Shown here one piece after another: positions 39,771 through 49,721 of a stretch of 64,000 bases of DNA; position 1 is the first letter of the stretch; the number at the start of each line of letters is the position of its first letter. The position numbers and the translations under genes are program-made. Below the pieces are notes generated by a model, which was not told where the DNA came from, made no database searches, and saw only the letters and a program-made list of their open reading frames with translations. This DNA comes from Pseudidiomarina halophila (GTDB taxonomy: Bacteria; Pseudomonadota; Gammaproteobacteria; Enterobacterales; Alteromonadaceae), in contig NZ_PIPW01000003.1 in the NCBI RefSeq assembly GCF_003987215.1, positions 186,001 through 250,000 on the forward strand, given 5' to 3'.

Positions 39771-40772
39771 ATGATACGAGCGAGTTACTGGGGCATGTTG
39801 TTGATTGGCAGCATGCTCTTGTCTGGTTGTGCAAGCTATATCGAGCATGAACTTTCACAACGACCACAAGGTGTAAACTGGGAAGACAAATCCGAAGCGG
39901 GCATGCGCACTTTGCAGCTCAACAAGCGCGAATTTTGCTTACCTCACCTGGGTGGATGCACTGGCTATTATTTTGGCAAACCCTACCATTTACTCCACAC
40001 TGAAACCGACGACACAGCGTTCCAGAAGCTAACCCTGGACGTTGATCTGGAAGTGAATGGGCAGGTGGATAATTCATTGCTGGAACTGAATCGGGACGCG
40101 ATAGCACCGCATAATGGTACGGTCGTGCTGTTACACGGTTACGGCGGTGATAAATCGACCATGGGCTTTCTTGCCGCGTATTACATGTTCCTGGGTTATC
40201 ACGTTGTCGTTCCTGATTTGCTTGGCCACGGCGGTTCGAGCGCGCAACATGTCGGGTTTGGGGTGCTTGACGCACCATTGATCAATGCTCTTATCGACAG
40301 TTTACCGAACCGCGAGGTGCCGCGGCCGCTTTATTTAGCAGGCGTTTCCATGGGGGCGGTGGCCGCCACCCACGTCGCGAAGCAACGTCAGGATGTTAGC
40401 GGACTGATGTTATTTGCGCCGATGCGACCTATGGATCAGGCAACCAGCGCCATGATCCAGCTTATGTACCCTAATCTGAGTAAAGTCATGCCGGCGGATT
40501 CGATTCAGGATGGCGTCGTCGCGGCGATGCGAAAACAAGGCGTGCCGATGGCAGCGACGGATCTGCTCAGGTTATTGCCGGAGCTGGAGATACCGACACT
40601 GATCGTTGCCAGTGATAAGGACGAAATTGCACCCTATGATTATTATTTACCTTTAGAGTCGGAGCAGGTCCGGGTAATCATGGCTCCCGGCCTGCACCAC
40701 ATGAGTCTTGGCGTTATGGACAACGCACGGCATGAGTACGTCAAGGCCTGGCTGGACGAACGTGCAGACTAA
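39771..40772 (+). CDS. alpha/beta hydrolase lipoprotein
   Basis: A 333-residue protein with a lipoprotein signal: hydrophobic segment then lipobox LLSGC with C23 as the modified cysteine. The hydrolase fold shows LLHGYGGDKSTMG, the nucleophile elbow GVSMGA, acid in VASDKDEIAP, and histidine in GLHHMSLG. It is expected at the outer membrane facing the periplasm, or at the inner membrane. The substrate is unknown; carboxyl esters are the default guess. It is convergent with the M48 peptidase gene with no gap. Confidence 0.85.
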   Translation: MIRASYWGMLLIGSMLLSGCASYIEHELSQRPQGVNWEDKSEAGMRTLQLNKREFCLPHLGGCTGYYFGKPYHLLHTETDDTAFQKLTLDVDLEVNGQVDNSLLELNRDAIAPHNGTVVLLHGYGGDKSTMGFLAAYYMFLGYHVVVPDLLGHGGSSAQHVGFGVLDAPLINALIDSLPNREVPRPLYLAGVSMGAVAATHVAKQRQDVSGLMLFAPMRPMDQATSAMIQLMYPNLSKVMPADSIQDGVVAAMRKQGVPMAATDLLRLLPELEIPTLIVASDKDEIAPYDYYLPLESEQVRVIMAPGLHHMSLGVMDNARHEYVKAWLDERAD

Positions 40773-42404
40773 TTACTGCAACATTTCGTCCGGCAATGGC
40801 ACCTCGATACAGGCACAGAGAATCGCCAGTAACTGACGTTCAGCTGGCGATATCACAGCGTCAGCCCGAACTGTATTCAGCCAATTATCCACCAGGGTCG
40901 CTTTTGCTTTTGGTGCCCAGCCGCGACAGGTATTGAGAGCAAGACACAGGGCCTGGCGATCGACCTGTTTACCCGCATCGGTGCGTTTCAAAGAATCGAC
41001 CGTTACTTGTAATGCCTCAGCATTATCGATGGTCTCTTTGAAGCGTGATTTAGGCAGCAGCTGGCGCGCCAGAAGTTGATACAACCCCCAGTGAAACAGG
41101 TCCTGGCTGTTCGCCATCGCTTCCAGGTCTTTAAGCAGGTTCAAGCGATCTCCTTCACTTGCTTGCCGCAACGCAGGTATCGCGACCTCAACCAAGGCCA
41201 ACTGTTGTGCGGGTTTCAGGCCTTGCAGTGCTTTATTGGGTTCGTCAAGCAACTGACTAAGTACCAGATCATGTACCAGCTTGGGCGCCTGCTGCGGGCT
41301 ATGCGCCTGCTCCATCAGCACCGCCGGTAGTGCCAGTAACGCCAGCTTGTTCAGTGCGGAAGGCTTAGGTTGCGCGGCAACATGCTCCTGCTCGGAGCGA
41401 CTGCGGGCGGTACGTGGTTCCGGAAAGTGACCATTCCAACGCGGCTCGATACGCTTGATGCGTTTATCCAGTGGTGGATGGGTCGCCATCATGCTAAACC
41501 AATGATTCAGTGCCTCACCAAAAAATAAATGGGCCGCTTCGTCAGCGTTTTTATGTTTAACCTGACTGCCATTGTCCCGCGCACCAATTTGCTTCAAAGC
41601 ACCAGACAGCCCATCAGGGTTGCGGGTGAACTGCACGGCTGCGGCGTCGGCTAAGTATTCACGTTGCCGACTTACGGCAGATTTAATCAGATTGCCAAAT
41701 AAAATGCCGATACCACCAAGGATAATCAAACCTAAACCAAATAACGGCAACGCGTTTTTATTACGGCCCCGGCCACCGCGGCCTGAGTAAAGCAATATCC
41801 GGCCGAGGTGAGCCACAGCCAGGATACCGGCTAAGGCTGCAATCAAACGGATATTCAAGCGCATATCGCCGTTCAGTATATGACTGAATTCATGGGCTAC
41901 GACGCCCTGCAGCTGTTCGCGCGAGAAGGTATCCACTGCGCCGCGGGTCAGGCCAATCACCGCATCGCGGGTATCGTATCCTGCCGCAAAGGCATTGATG
42001 GCAGCTTCGTTTGGTAAAATGTACACCGCTGGCACCGGCATATTGGCGGCAATTGCCATTTCTTCAACGACGTTCAGAACACGCCGTTCAACGGCATCCT
42101 GAGTATCCGGACTTACCAGTGTGCCACCAAGGTGCTCAGCAATGACTTTACCGCCTGCCTTAAGCTGCAACCACTTAAACAGCATTACGGCGAGGATGCC
42201 GCCGCCAACGCTTAAACTAACCCAGATAAAAGGTTCCCAGCTCAGCTGGTACTCGCCCTGGCCATTGGTGCCTACAGCACCAATAATAAATGCGGCGACC
42301 AGGGTCACCGCACCAATAATCAACGCGAACGCGAGGAAGAACAGAACCACCAGCAGGCCGGTATTACGCCGCGCCTGCTGTTGATGTTCAAAGAAGTTGA
42401 CCAT
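40773..42404 (-). CDS. membrane M48 metallopeptidase with long C-terminal region
   Basis: A 543-residue HtpX-related protease. Two N-terminal membrane segments (about 15-45 and 58-80) precede the peptidase domain, whose zinc site is VVAHEFSHILNGD (HExxH) with the downstream glutamate in REYLADAAA. A membrane hairpin (LIAALAGILAVAHLG, LFGLGLIILGGIGILFG) splits the domain. Residues about 345-543 form a helical extension absent from E. coli HtpX (293 residues), containing a DnaJ/TerB-like helical pattern near AVISPAERQLLAILC. It lies 16 bases after lemA; the LemA-M48 pair is common and suggests envelope protein quality control. Confidence 0.9.
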   Translation of the reverse strand: MVNFFEHQQQARRNTGLLVVLFFLAFALIIGAVTLVAAFIIGAVGTNGQGEYQLSWEPFIWVSLSVGGGILAVMLFKWLQLKAGGKVIAEHLGGTLVSPDTQDAVERRVLNVVEEMAIAANMPVPAVYILPNEAAINAFAAGYDTRDAVIGLTRGAVDTFSREQLQGVVAHEFSHILNGDMRLNIRLIAALAGILAVAHLGRILLYSGRGGRGRNKNALPLFGLGLIILGGIGILFGNLIKSAVSRQREYLADAAAVQFTRNPDGLSGALKQIGARDNGSQVKHKNADEAAHLFFGEALNHWFSMMATHPPLDKRIKRIEPRWNGHFPEPRTARSRSEQEHVAAQPKPSALNKLALLALPAVLMEQAHSPQQAPKLVHDLVLSQLLDEPNKALQGLKPAQQLALVEVAIPALRQASEGDRLNLLKDLEAMANSQDLFHWGLYQLLARQLLPKSRFKETIDNAEALQVTVDSLKRTDAGKQVDRQALCLALNTCRGWAPKAKATLVDNWLNTVRADAVISPAERQLLAILCACIEVPLPDEMLQ

Positions 42405-42420
42405 AATGCCGCCGGATTAA

Positions 42421-43014
42421 TTAAAACGAAACTTTCGGCGCAGCCTGGATCTCTGCACTATCGGCAAATTCCAGTAAGCTGGCATCTTTGCCATGACCGA
42501 AGAAACTGGCAAAAACGACCGGCGGAAATGACTGACGGTAGGTGTTATAACTCATTACCGCATCGTTAAACGCCTGCCGGGCAAAGGCAACACGGTTCTC
42601 GGTGCTGGTGAGCTCTTCCGAAACCTGCATCATATTCTCGTTGGCTTTGAGTTCGGGGTAGGCTTCCATCACCACATTTAAGCGGCCTAAAGCACTACCA
42701 AGTGCAGTTTCTGCGCCACCTAATTCCTGCATGGCACTTGAGTTGCGGGGGTCTTGCGCGGCTTTAGGTAACGCCGCGGCCGCCTGATTGCGCGCCTGAG
42801 TCACCGCTTCGAGCGTCTCACGTTCGTGACTCAAATACGCCTTGGCGGTCTCAACTAAATTAGGGATTAAGTCATAGCGCCGTTTGAGTTGCACTTCGAT
42901 CTGCGCAAAAGCGTTTTCAAATTGATTTTTCAAGCGCACTAATTTGTTGTAGATACTGATTAGGTAAATAAACAAAGCAATGGCAATGATAATGATGATC
43001 CAACTGGTACTCAT
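42421..43014 (-). CDS. lemA: LemA family protein
   Basis: A 197-residue protein with an N-terminal membrane anchor (WIIIIIAIALFIYLISIYNK) and a long helical domain. Conserved motifs are KNQFENAFAQIEVQLKRR followed by YDLIPNLVETAKAYL, and the C-terminal NDAVMSYNTYRQSFPP. The function of LemA is not firmly known; it is often found next to M48 peptidases, as here. It is transcribed with the peptidase gene and divergent from gmk. Confidence 0.94.
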   Translation of the reverse strand: MSTSWIIIIIAIALFIYLISIYNKLVRLKNQFENAFAQIEVQLKRRYDLIPNLVETAKAYLSHERETLEAVTQARNQAAAALPKAAQDPRNSSAMQELGGAETALGSALGRLNVVMEAYPELKANENMMQVSEELTSTENRVAFARQAFNDAVMSYNTYRQSFPPVVFASFFGHGKDASLLEFADSAEIQAAPKVSF

Positions 43015-43107
43015 GGACAGCTTCCTCGTTGTTAAGATGTCGCACCGAAAGATGCAACATGCTATGCTTTGCCGTCAATCGCAAGTGAATAATGTGACCA
43101 CCAAACC

Positions 43108-43755
43108 ATGACCACTACATCTGCCGCTGCTGACGGAAATCTATTTATTGTTGCCGCACCAAGTGGTGCCGGTAAATCCAGTTTAATCCGCGCATTACTG
43201 GAACGCCACAATGACGGCAGCATGCAAGTCTCGGTTTCGTGTACCACGCGCGCGCCGCGACCCGGAGAAATCGACGGAGAGCATTACCACTTCCTCGATG
43301 TTGCCACGTTTCAGCGTAAAATCGAAGCGAATGAGTTCTATGAGTGGGCAAAAGTCTTCGATAATTACTACGGTACCTCACGAAAGGTCATCGAAGATAC
43401 CCTCAAAAGGGGCATTGATGTGTTTCTTGACATCGATTGGCAGGGAGCACGACAGGTTCGCGAAGCTTATCCGCAAGCCCAGTCCATTTTTATTATGCCG
43501 CCGAGTCTGGCGGTTTTAGAACAACGCTTGCGCAGTCGCGGACAAGATAGCGACGACGTAATTCGCGGGCGTATGGCGAAAGCGCAGGCGGAAATGTCGC
43601 ATTATCATGAGTTTGATTACTTACTGGTAAATGACGACTTTAATGAAACGCTGACAAATTTTGAACATATCGTGCTGGCGCGTCGCCATCGAATGGCGTT
43701 GCAGCAATCACGGCATGCGACTAAACTGAAAGATCTCTTGGCGAACGACGGGTAA
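43108..43755 (+). CDS. gmk: guanylate kinase
   Basis: Phosphorylates GMP to GDP. It has 215 residues with the P-loop [10 protein letters not shown] near residue 17, the GMP-binding [11 protein letters not shown] and DGEHYHFLD, and the lid region around [13 protein letters not shown]. The length is normal (E. coli 207). It stands first in the conserved gmk-rpoZ-spoT cluster, which links guanine nucleotide supply to ppGpp metabolism. Confidence 0.97.
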   Translation: MTTTSAAADGNLFIVAAPSGAGKSSLIRALLERHNDGSMQVSVSCTTRAPRPGEIDGEHYHFLDVATFQRKIEANEFYEWAKVFDNYYGTSRKVIEDTLKRGIDVFLDIDWQGARQVREAYPQAQSIFIMPPSLAVLEQRLRSRGQDSDDVIRGRMAKAQAEMSHYHEFDYLLVNDDFNETLTNFEHIVLARRHRMALQQSRHATKLKDLLANDG

Positions 43756-43814
43756 ATCCGTATAATTCGTGACCCATTTTGCAATTGCAATCTAATTATT
43801 GAGTTGGAGTAACT

Positions 43815-44090
43815 ATGGCGCGCGTAACTGTAGAAGAAGCTGTTGATCGTATTGGCAACCGATTTGACCTGGTATTGGTCGCATCGCGTCGCGCTCGTCA
43901 ACTGGCGATCCAGGGCAAAGACGCTTTGGTGCCGTGGAAAAATAACGAGAAGGCAACTGTTATTGCCTTGCGTGAAATCGAAGAAGGCTTGATTGATGCT
44001 GCACGCCTGGACGTTGAAGAGCGTTCGCAGATGATGCAACAAGAATCAGACGAACAGGCAGAGTTTGAAGCGATTCGTGGTGGTGAGTAA
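43815..44090 (+). CDS. rpoZ: RNA polymerase omega subunit
   Basis: A 91-residue omega subunit with the canonical N-terminus [20 protein letters not shown] and [14 protein letters not shown]. It stabilises the beta-prime subunit and forms part of ppGpp site 1. TTGGAG precedes the ATG. It ends five bases before spoT. Confidence 0.97.
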   Translation: MARVTVEEAVDRIGNRFDLVLVASRRARQLAIQGKDALVPWKNNEKATVIALREIEEGLIDAARLDVEERSQMMQQESDEQAEFEAIRGGE

Positions 44091-44095
44091 CGCGG

Positions 44096-46210
44096 GTGTA
44101 TCTATTTGAAGGGCTTCGGCAGCAATTAGCCGAGTACTTACCACCTGATCAGGTGCAGCGTTCGGCTGCGGCCTTTAAACTGGCCGCAGAAGCGCATAAA
44201 ACGCAAAAACGCCATAGTGGCGAACCTTATATTACCCATCCCGTGGCCGTTGCCGGCCTGCTTGCAGATATGCGTCTGGACCATGAGACCATCATGGCGG
44301 CGTTGCTGCACGATGTAATTGAAGATACCGAATTTACCCGTGAAGACCTCGCTGAGCAGTTTGGCTCGACGGTTGCTGAGCTGGTTGAAGGCGTATCGAA
44401 GCTCGATAAGCTGACCTTTAATTCCAAAGAAGAATTACAGACCGAAAACTATCGCAAAATGATTATGGCGATGGTGAGCGATATTCGGGTGATATTGATT
44501 AAACTTGCCGATCGTACCCACAACATGCGCACGATCGGTCACTTGCGCCCTGATAAACGCCGTCGCATCGCCCGCGAAACTCTCGAAATCTATGCGCCGC
44601 TGGCGCACCGATTAGGTATCCACGACATTAAAAACGAGCTTGAACTGCTTGGTTTTTATGCCCTTTATCCGTGGCGCGCAAAGTTACTTGAGTCGCAGGT
44701 TAAACAGGCGCGTGGTAATCGTCGCGAGCTGGTCGAACGGGTGCGTAAAGAAATTGAAACCCGGTTGCTGGATCATGGCATTCAGGCACGTGTGATTGGT
44801 CGCGAAAAGCACCTGTACAGTATCTATCAGAAGATGTTGCACAAAGAATTGCACTTCGAACAAGTCATGGATATCTATGCATTTCGCGTCATTGTTGATG
44901 AAGTGGACACCTGCTACCGCGTGTTGGGTGCTTTGCACAACCTGTACAAGCCAATCGAAACCCGCTTCAAAGATTACATTGCGATACCAAAGTCGAATGG
45001 TTATCAGTCGCTGCATTCGTCCTTGAAGGGGCCACATGGTATTCCGGTTGAAGTGCAAATTCGTACCGAAGAAATGAATTTAATGGCGGATCGCGGTGTT
45101 GCCGCGCACTGGCTGTATAAGACGGAAGAAAACAGTGGTACCACGGCGCAGGTGCGTGCTCGCCGCTGGATGCAAAGCTTGCTTGAGTTGCAGCAAAGCA
45201 CCGGTAACGCATTTGAGTTCATTGAAAATGTGAAGTCAGAGCTTTTCCCGGAAGAAATCTATGTATTCACTCCTGAGGGGCGCATCATTGAATTACCCCA
45301 GGGCGCGACGCCAGTAGATTTTGCTTATGCAGTGCACACCGACATCGGCAATACCTGTATCGGTGCGCGAGTGAATCACAAAGTGTACTCACTGAGTAAA
45401 CCGTTGGAAACCGGGCAAACCGTAGAAATAAAAACGGCATCGGGCTCACGCCCCAATATTGCGTGGCTGAACTTTGCCGTAACCGGCAAAGCTCGGGCGA
45501 AGATCCGCCAATACCTCAAAGGTCAGGAAACCCGCGAAGCTGAACAGCTTGGGGAGCGTCTGCTGCGGGCAGCGCTCGGGCCGGTTAGCTATAATGATAT
45601 TAAAGAAGAAGATTTTGCGCGGGTGTGTGGTGAAGTAAAAATCGAATCGAAGGCACAATTGCTGCGTGAGATTGGCTTAGGCAATATGATGTCGGTAGCC
45701 ATTGCCAAGCGTCTGCTTGGTGAAATGCAGCAGGCCAGAGATGAGCAAGTCGTCACCAATAATTACCGTAGTCTCGCCATTAAAGGTGCAGACGGGCTAT
45801 TGGTCAGCTTTGCTAAATGCTGTCGGCCGATACCCGGCGACGACATCATTGCTCATGTTAGTCCAGGTAAAGGTCTGGTGATTCACCGTAGCGAATGTAA
45901 AAACGTGCGTGGCCATGAAGAAGAGCCCGGCCGTTACTTCCCGGTGCAATGGGATAATAAACCCGACGATGAGTTTATTACTGAAGTGCGCGTTGAGGTA
46001 GTCAATCACCAGGGCGCATTGGCGAAATTAACATCAAATATTTCCGCCACGGGCTGTAATATTCACGGCCTGAAAACAGAGGAAGTTGATGCCAACATTT
46101 ACTATATCGATGTGGCGTTGACGGTTCATGATAGGAAGCAACTTGCGGATGTAATTCGTTATATTCGTAAAATGCCTGATGTGCAACGCGTAGCGCGTTT
46201 GAGGAAATAA
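44096..46210 (+). CDS. spoT: bifunctional (p)ppGpp synthase/hydrolase SpoT
   Basis: A 704-residue protein in the order HD hydrolase (LLHDVIEDT near residue 65), synthetase-like domain ([32 protein letters not shown]), TGS ([20 protein letters not shown]), helical region with [10 protein letters not shown], and a C-terminal ACT domain. It closely tracks E. coli SpoT in length and motifs. The start is GTG at 44096, giving [11 protein letters not shown], the family N-terminus. It is followed by ridA with one base between; in E. coli trmH and recG come next, but here they are 10 kb away. Confidence 0.97.
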   Translation: MYLFEGLRQQLAEYLPPDQVQRSAAAFKLAAEAHKTQKRHSGEPYITHPVAVAGLLADMRLDHETIMAALLHDVIEDTEFTREDLAEQFGSTVAELVEGVSKLDKLTFNSKEELQTENYRKMIMAMVSDIRVILIKLADRTHNMRTIGHLRPDKRRRIARETLEIYAPLAHRLGIHDIKNELELLGFYALYPWRAKLLESQVKQARGNRRELVERVRKEIETRLLDHGIQARVIGREKHLYSIYQKMLHKELHFEQVMDIYAFRVIVDEVDTCYRVLGALHNLYKPIETRFKDYIAIPKSNGYQSLHSSLKGPHGIPVEVQIRTEEMNLMADRGVAAHWLYKTEENSGTTAQVRARRWMQSLLELQQSTGNAFEFIENVKSELFPEEIYVFTPEGRIIELPQGATPVDFAYAVHTDIGNTCIGARVNHKVYSLSKPLETGQTVEIKTASGSRPNIAWLNFAVTGKARAKIRQYLKGQETREAEQLGERLLRAALGPVSYNDIKEEDFARVCGEVKIESKAQLLREIGLGNMMSVAIAKRLLGEMQQARDEQVVTNNYRSLAIKGADGLLVSFAKCCRPIPGDDIIAHVSPGKGLVIHRSECKNVRGHEEEPGRYFPVQWDNKPDDEFITEVRVEVVNHQGALAKLTSNISATGCNIHGLKTEEVDANIYYIDVALTVHDRKQLADVIRYIRKMPDVQRVARLRK

Positions 46211-46211
46211 C

Positions 46212-46604
46212 ATGTCAAAAGTCATTATTAGTACTGAAAATGCGCCGGCGGCAATCGGCACCTATTCACAAGCGGTGAAAATCGGCACGACAGTTTATTT
46301 ATCCGGCCAGATCCCACTTGAACCTGAAACCATGGAGTTCGTTAGTGAGGATTTCCGTGCCCAGGCGGTGCAAGTATTTAAAAACCTCGCGGCTGTTTGT
46401 GAAGCTGCAGGTGGTGAATTGCAGGATATGGTTAAATTACAGATCTACCTTATCGATCTTGGCCAGTTCGCGATCGTCAATGAGGTGATGGCTGAATTTT
46501 TCAACACGCCATACCCTGCTCGCGCAGCCATCGGCGTCAAAGCTCTGCCGAAGGGTGCGCAAATTGAAATTGACGGCGTTATGGAATTACCGAGCACCGA
46601 TTAA
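46212..46604 (+). CDS. ridA: RidA enamine/imine deaminase
   Basis: A 130-residue YjgF/YER057c/UK114 protein that hydrolyses reactive 2-aminoacrylate formed by PLP enzymes. Family marks are [33 protein letters not shown] and [20 protein letters not shown], which includes the active-site arginine. It is one base after spoT, which is a common arrangement. Its stop overlaps the convergent transporter gene by four bases. Confidence 0.96.
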   Translation: MSKVIISTENAPAAIGTYSQAVKIGTTVYLSGQIPLEPETMEFVSEDFRAQAVQVFKNLAAVCEAAGGELQDMVKLQIYLIDLGQFAIVNEVMAEFFNTPYPARAAIGVKALPKGAQIEIDGVMELPSTD

Positions 46605-47932
46605 GTGGTGCTCGGTTCGAGTTTCTCGCGGCCTTCTAACGGCTTACGCCAGATAATCATCGCAATAGCTACGGCTCCCAGGATAAAGCAATAACCGGTG
46701 TGCACGCTGACTTGAATTGGCGTTAGCCCAAAGCTGGCGCCCATAAAGAGTGCTTGTGCACCATAAGGCAGTGCACCCTGTACCACACAAGCAAAAATAT
46801 CGAGCAGGCTGGCACTTTGGCGCGGCGCAAGATTACCTTCCTCAGCTAGTTTCTTACTAACTTCACCGGACAGCAAAATCGTCACGGTGTTGTTTGCCAC
46901 CGCGAAGTTGGTCAGACCGGTGAGTCCGGCAACACCAAATGCGGCGCGCTGCTGTGGCTGCTTGAACAAACGCTTGGTTAGGTTACCGACGGTGCTGGCC
47001 AAAAACTTCAGGCCACCTTGCTGGCGAATCAATGCTGACAGGCCGCCAATCAGCAAGCTAAGCAGGAAAATTTCCTGCATGCTGACGAAGCCTTTGTAGA
47101 TGTCCTGACTAAACGCTACCCATTGGTAATCGACAGTCACCATACCAAAGGCTGCGGCGAGGATGATACCGAGCGTCAATACAGCAAAGACATTAAGCCC
47201 CATGACCGCGAGTACGATGATAAAGAAGTAGGGTAGGCTCAACCATAAGTTAGCATCCGGAATTTGTGGTGGTGTTGCGCCAGTGTCGTAACTAACCAAC
47301 CACAGTATGGTGATGATGGCGGCCGGAATGGAGATTTTCAAATTAGCTTTGAACTTGTCGCTCATGTTGCAGCCCTGAGTGCGCGTTGCTGCAATCGTGG
47401 TATCCGAGATAATGGACAGGTTATCGCCAAACATCGCACCACTGACCAGTACCCCTGCCAAGAGCGGGAGGTCGATACCCGATGCCTGACCCAGCCCCAG
47501 TGCTACAGGCGCTAGTGCACCCAAGGTACCCATTGATGTGCCCATCGCGGTGGATACTACGGCGGCAATAATAAACAGGCCAGGTAACAGGAAGCTGGCT
47601 GGAATAACATGCAGACCAAGGGCGACCATGGCATCAACGCCACCAGTTGCAGCGGCCACTGTAGAAAACGCGCCCGCCAACAGGTAGATCATACACATGG
47701 TGACAATGTTGCGGTCGCCAACACCGGCTACGAAGGTGTTAATTCGCTCTTCAAAGGCTTGTTTACTCAGCAGGACGCCAAGAATAATCGCCGGGAGGAT
47801 GGCGACCGGGCTGGCAAGCTGGTAAAACGCCATCTCTACGCCAGCGAGCTGGAAGTAAATACCTGCGCCAAGAAAGAGTGTAAGAAAAAGTCCAAGGGGA
47901 AGTAGCGCACGTGCACTGGCAGATTCTGTCAT
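46601..47932 (-). CDS. NhaC-family transporter, probable methionine transporter (MetT-like)
   Basis: A 443-residue inner-membrane protein with about 11-12 hydrophobic segments of the NhaC ion-transporter superfamily. [19 protein letters not shown] and [23 protein letters not shown] are typical of that superfamily, where most annotations say Na+/H+ antiporter. Three tandem met boxes lie 41-64 bases upstream. NhaC-like MetT proteins have been predicted as methionine transporters from MetJ or SAM-riboswitch control, so methionine uptake is the better call here, though it is inference. It is convergent with ridA. Confidence 0.8.
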   Translation of the reverse strand: MTESASARALLPLGLFLTLFLGAGIYFQLAGVEMAFYQLASPVAILPAIILGVLLSKQAFEERINTFVAGVGDRNIVTMCMIYLLAGAFSTVAAATGGVDAMVALGLHVIPASFLLPGLFIIAAVVSTAMGTSMGTLGALAPVALGLGQASGIDLPLLAGVLVSGAMFGDNLSIISDTTIAATRTQGCNMSDKFKANLKISIPAAIITILWLVSYDTGATPPQIPDANLWLSLPYFFIIVLAVMGLNVFAVLTLGIILAAAFGMVTVDYQWVAFSQDIYKGFVSMQEIFLLSLLIGGLSALIRQQGGLKFLASTVGNLTKRLFKQPQQRAAFGVAGLTGLTNFAVANNTVTILLSGEVSKKLAEEGNLAPRQSASLLDIFACVVQGALPYGAQALFMGASFGLTPIQVSVHTGYCFILGAVAIAMIIWRKPLEGREKLEPSTT

Positions 47933-47972
47933 GGTACAGCCAACCTTTATTATTAGAGTTAGTTTCGATTTT

Positions 47973-47996
47973 AGACGTCCAGAAGTTTATATGTCT
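47973..47996 (-). promoter_or_regulatory. candidate MetJ operator upstream of the metT-like gene
   Basis: Three contiguous 8-base units, AGACGTCC, AGAAGTTT and ATATGTCT on the forward strand, match the near-palindromic met box AGACGTCT at 7, 6 and 6 of 8 positions. The array lies in the divergent gap, 41 bases from the transporter start and about 95 bases from the GNAT-nitrilase start, so the transporter is the likelier target. Confidence 0.7.
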
Positions 47997-48090
47997 TAAC
48001 TTTTGGATGCAATAGCGAAAGCCTATTGGTTGTTGCCAATTACTACGACTTCGTCATACTAGTTATATGTTGTACTAAGGATTACAAAGG

Positions 48091-49620
48091 ATGTCTATGA
48101 GTCCCGATGAACTGCACTTGCAATTACGCAATCTGCGCAAAGAAGATTACCCGCAATTAAAAGCATTGATGGATAAGGTGTATACGGATATCGGCGGAAG
48201 CTGGGGTGAACACACCATACAAAAGCTGGTGAAAGAATTTCCTGAAGGCCAGATTCTGTTAGAAGATAACGGTCAACTGGTTGGCGTGGCGCTTACCGTG
48301 CGGGTGAAGTATGCACGTTTCAGTAACCCGCATACCTACGAAGACTTGATGGATGCACGAGAGAATATTCTCAATGATCGCAAAGGCGACGCGCTGTATG
48401 GATTAGACGTACTAATTCATCCTGATTATCGTGGTTTCCGGCTGGGCAGGCGCTTGTATGATGCGCGTAAAGAGCTTTGCCGCCAACTGAACTTAAAAGC
48501 CATTTTAGCCGGTGGCCGGATCGTCAACTTCCATAAATACGCAGACGAACTGACCCCCGGGCAATACATTGAAAGTGTTCATCGCCGTGAAATTTACGAT
48601 CCGATCTTAACCTTTCAGCTGGCCAATGACTTTACTGTGAAGCGCTTACTCGGCAAATATTTGCCTGAAGATAAGCGCTCCGAAGGTTTTGCTACACTGC
48701 TTGAGTGGAATAACTTTTTATACGAGCCGTCGGATAATATTTTAGGTAGCCGGATCCGTAACGTGCGTATCGGTGCGGTGCAATGGCAGATGCGTGAAAT
48801 CGATTCGGTGGAAGAAATGCTCAAGCAGGTGGAGTACTTTGTCGATGCAATGTCGAACTACCAAAGTGACTTTGCCGTCTTCCCTGAATTCTTTAATGCG
48901 CCGCTTATGGGGCTAACGGATCAGAGCCAGCAAAAAGATGCGATTCGCTTTCTGGCCGGTTACACGGAACGCTTTAAGCGCGAAATGTCGCAAATGGCGG
49001 TCAGTTACAACGTCAATATCATCACTGGCTCGATGCCACTCGACGAAGACGACGTTATCTATAACGTATCCTACTTATGTCGCCGTGATGGCACCGTGGA
49101 AGAACAGCGCAAAATACATGTCACCCCGCACGAGAAGCGCGACTGGGTTATCGAAGGTGGCAATCGGGTGCAAGTTTTCGATACTGATGCGGGCAAAATC
49201 GGCATCCTTATCTGTTATGACGTCGAATTTCCTGAGCTGGGACGGATCATGGCAACCGAAGGCTTAGAGATTCTGTTCGTACCTTTCTGGACCGATACCC
49301 GTAATGCGTATCTGCGAGTGCGGCATTGTGCTCAAGCGCGCGCCGTAGAAAATGAATGTTATGTGGTCACTTGTGGTAGCGTCGGTAATCTGCCGCAGGT
49401 GGAAAGTCTGGACGTGCAGTACGCGCAGTCCGCCGTATTCTCACCGTCGGACTTTGCTTTCCCTTATGATGCGATTCTGGCGGAAACGACGCCAAATACC
49501 GAGCAGCTGATCTTCTCTGATCTAAACTTAGATGAATTGCGGTATTTACATCACGAGGGGTCAGTGACGAATTTGAAAGACAGAAGAACAGACATCTACG
49601 AAGTCACCAGGAAATGGTAA
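48091..49620 (+). CDS. GNAT acetyltransferase-carbon-nitrogen hydrolase fusion
   Basis: A 509-residue two-domain protein. Residues about 5-200 form a GNAT domain (LDVLIHPDYRGFRLGRRLYDARKEL is the acetyl-CoA loop). Residues about 225-500 form a nitrilase-superfamily amidase with the Glu-Lys-Cys triad visible in FPEFFNAP, RKIHVTPHEK and LICYDVEFPE. This domain pair recurs in bacteria, but I know of no firmly established substrate. Either ATG at 48091 or 48097 could start it; AAAGG lies six bases before the second. The gene is single and divergent from the metT-like gene. Confidence 0.9.
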   Translation: MSMSPDELHLQLRNLRKEDYPQLKALMDKVYTDIGGSWGEHTIQKLVKEFPEGQILLEDNGQLVGVALTVRVKYARFSNPHTYEDLMDARENILNDRKGDALYGLDVLIHPDYRGFRLGRRLYDARKELCRQLNLKAILAGGRIVNFHKYADELTPGQYIESVHRREIYDPILTFQLANDFTVKRLLGKYLPEDKRSEGFATLLEWNNFLYEPSDNILGSRIRNVRIGAVQWQMREIDSVEEMLKQVEYFVDAMSNYQSDFAVFPEFFNAPLMGLTDQSQQKDAIRFLAGYTERFKREMSQMAVSYNVNIITGSMPLDEDDVIYNVSYLCRRDGTVEEQRKIHVTPHEKRDWVIEGGNRVQVFDTDAGKIGILICYDVEFPELGRIMATEGLEILFVPFWTDTRNAYLRVRHCAQARAVENECYVVTCGSVGNLPQVESLDVQYAQSAVFSPSDFAFPYDAILAETTPNTEQLIFSDLNLDELRYLHHEGSVTNLKDRRTDIYEVTRKW

Positions 49621-49630
49621 AAAAACAAGA

Positions 49631-49699
49631 GCGTTATTGGTTCACAGATATTAGTTAGTGGTTGAAACCTAATAACTGATATCTAATAACTAATAACGC
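49631..49699. repeat. 69-base imperfect palindromic repeat element
   Basis: Left arm begins GCGTTATTGGTT, right arm ends CTAATAACTAATAACGC. The two arms of about 33 bases pair with a few mismatches around a GAA loop. It lies between the GNAT-nitrilase stop and the acyl-CoA synthetase, 23 bases before the latter's ATG. The same sequence family forms the larger array at 56185-56442. It has no coding potential and no flanking transposase. Confidence 0.85.
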
Positions 49700-49721
49700 A
49701 GTTGCATTTTAAGGAGCTATT

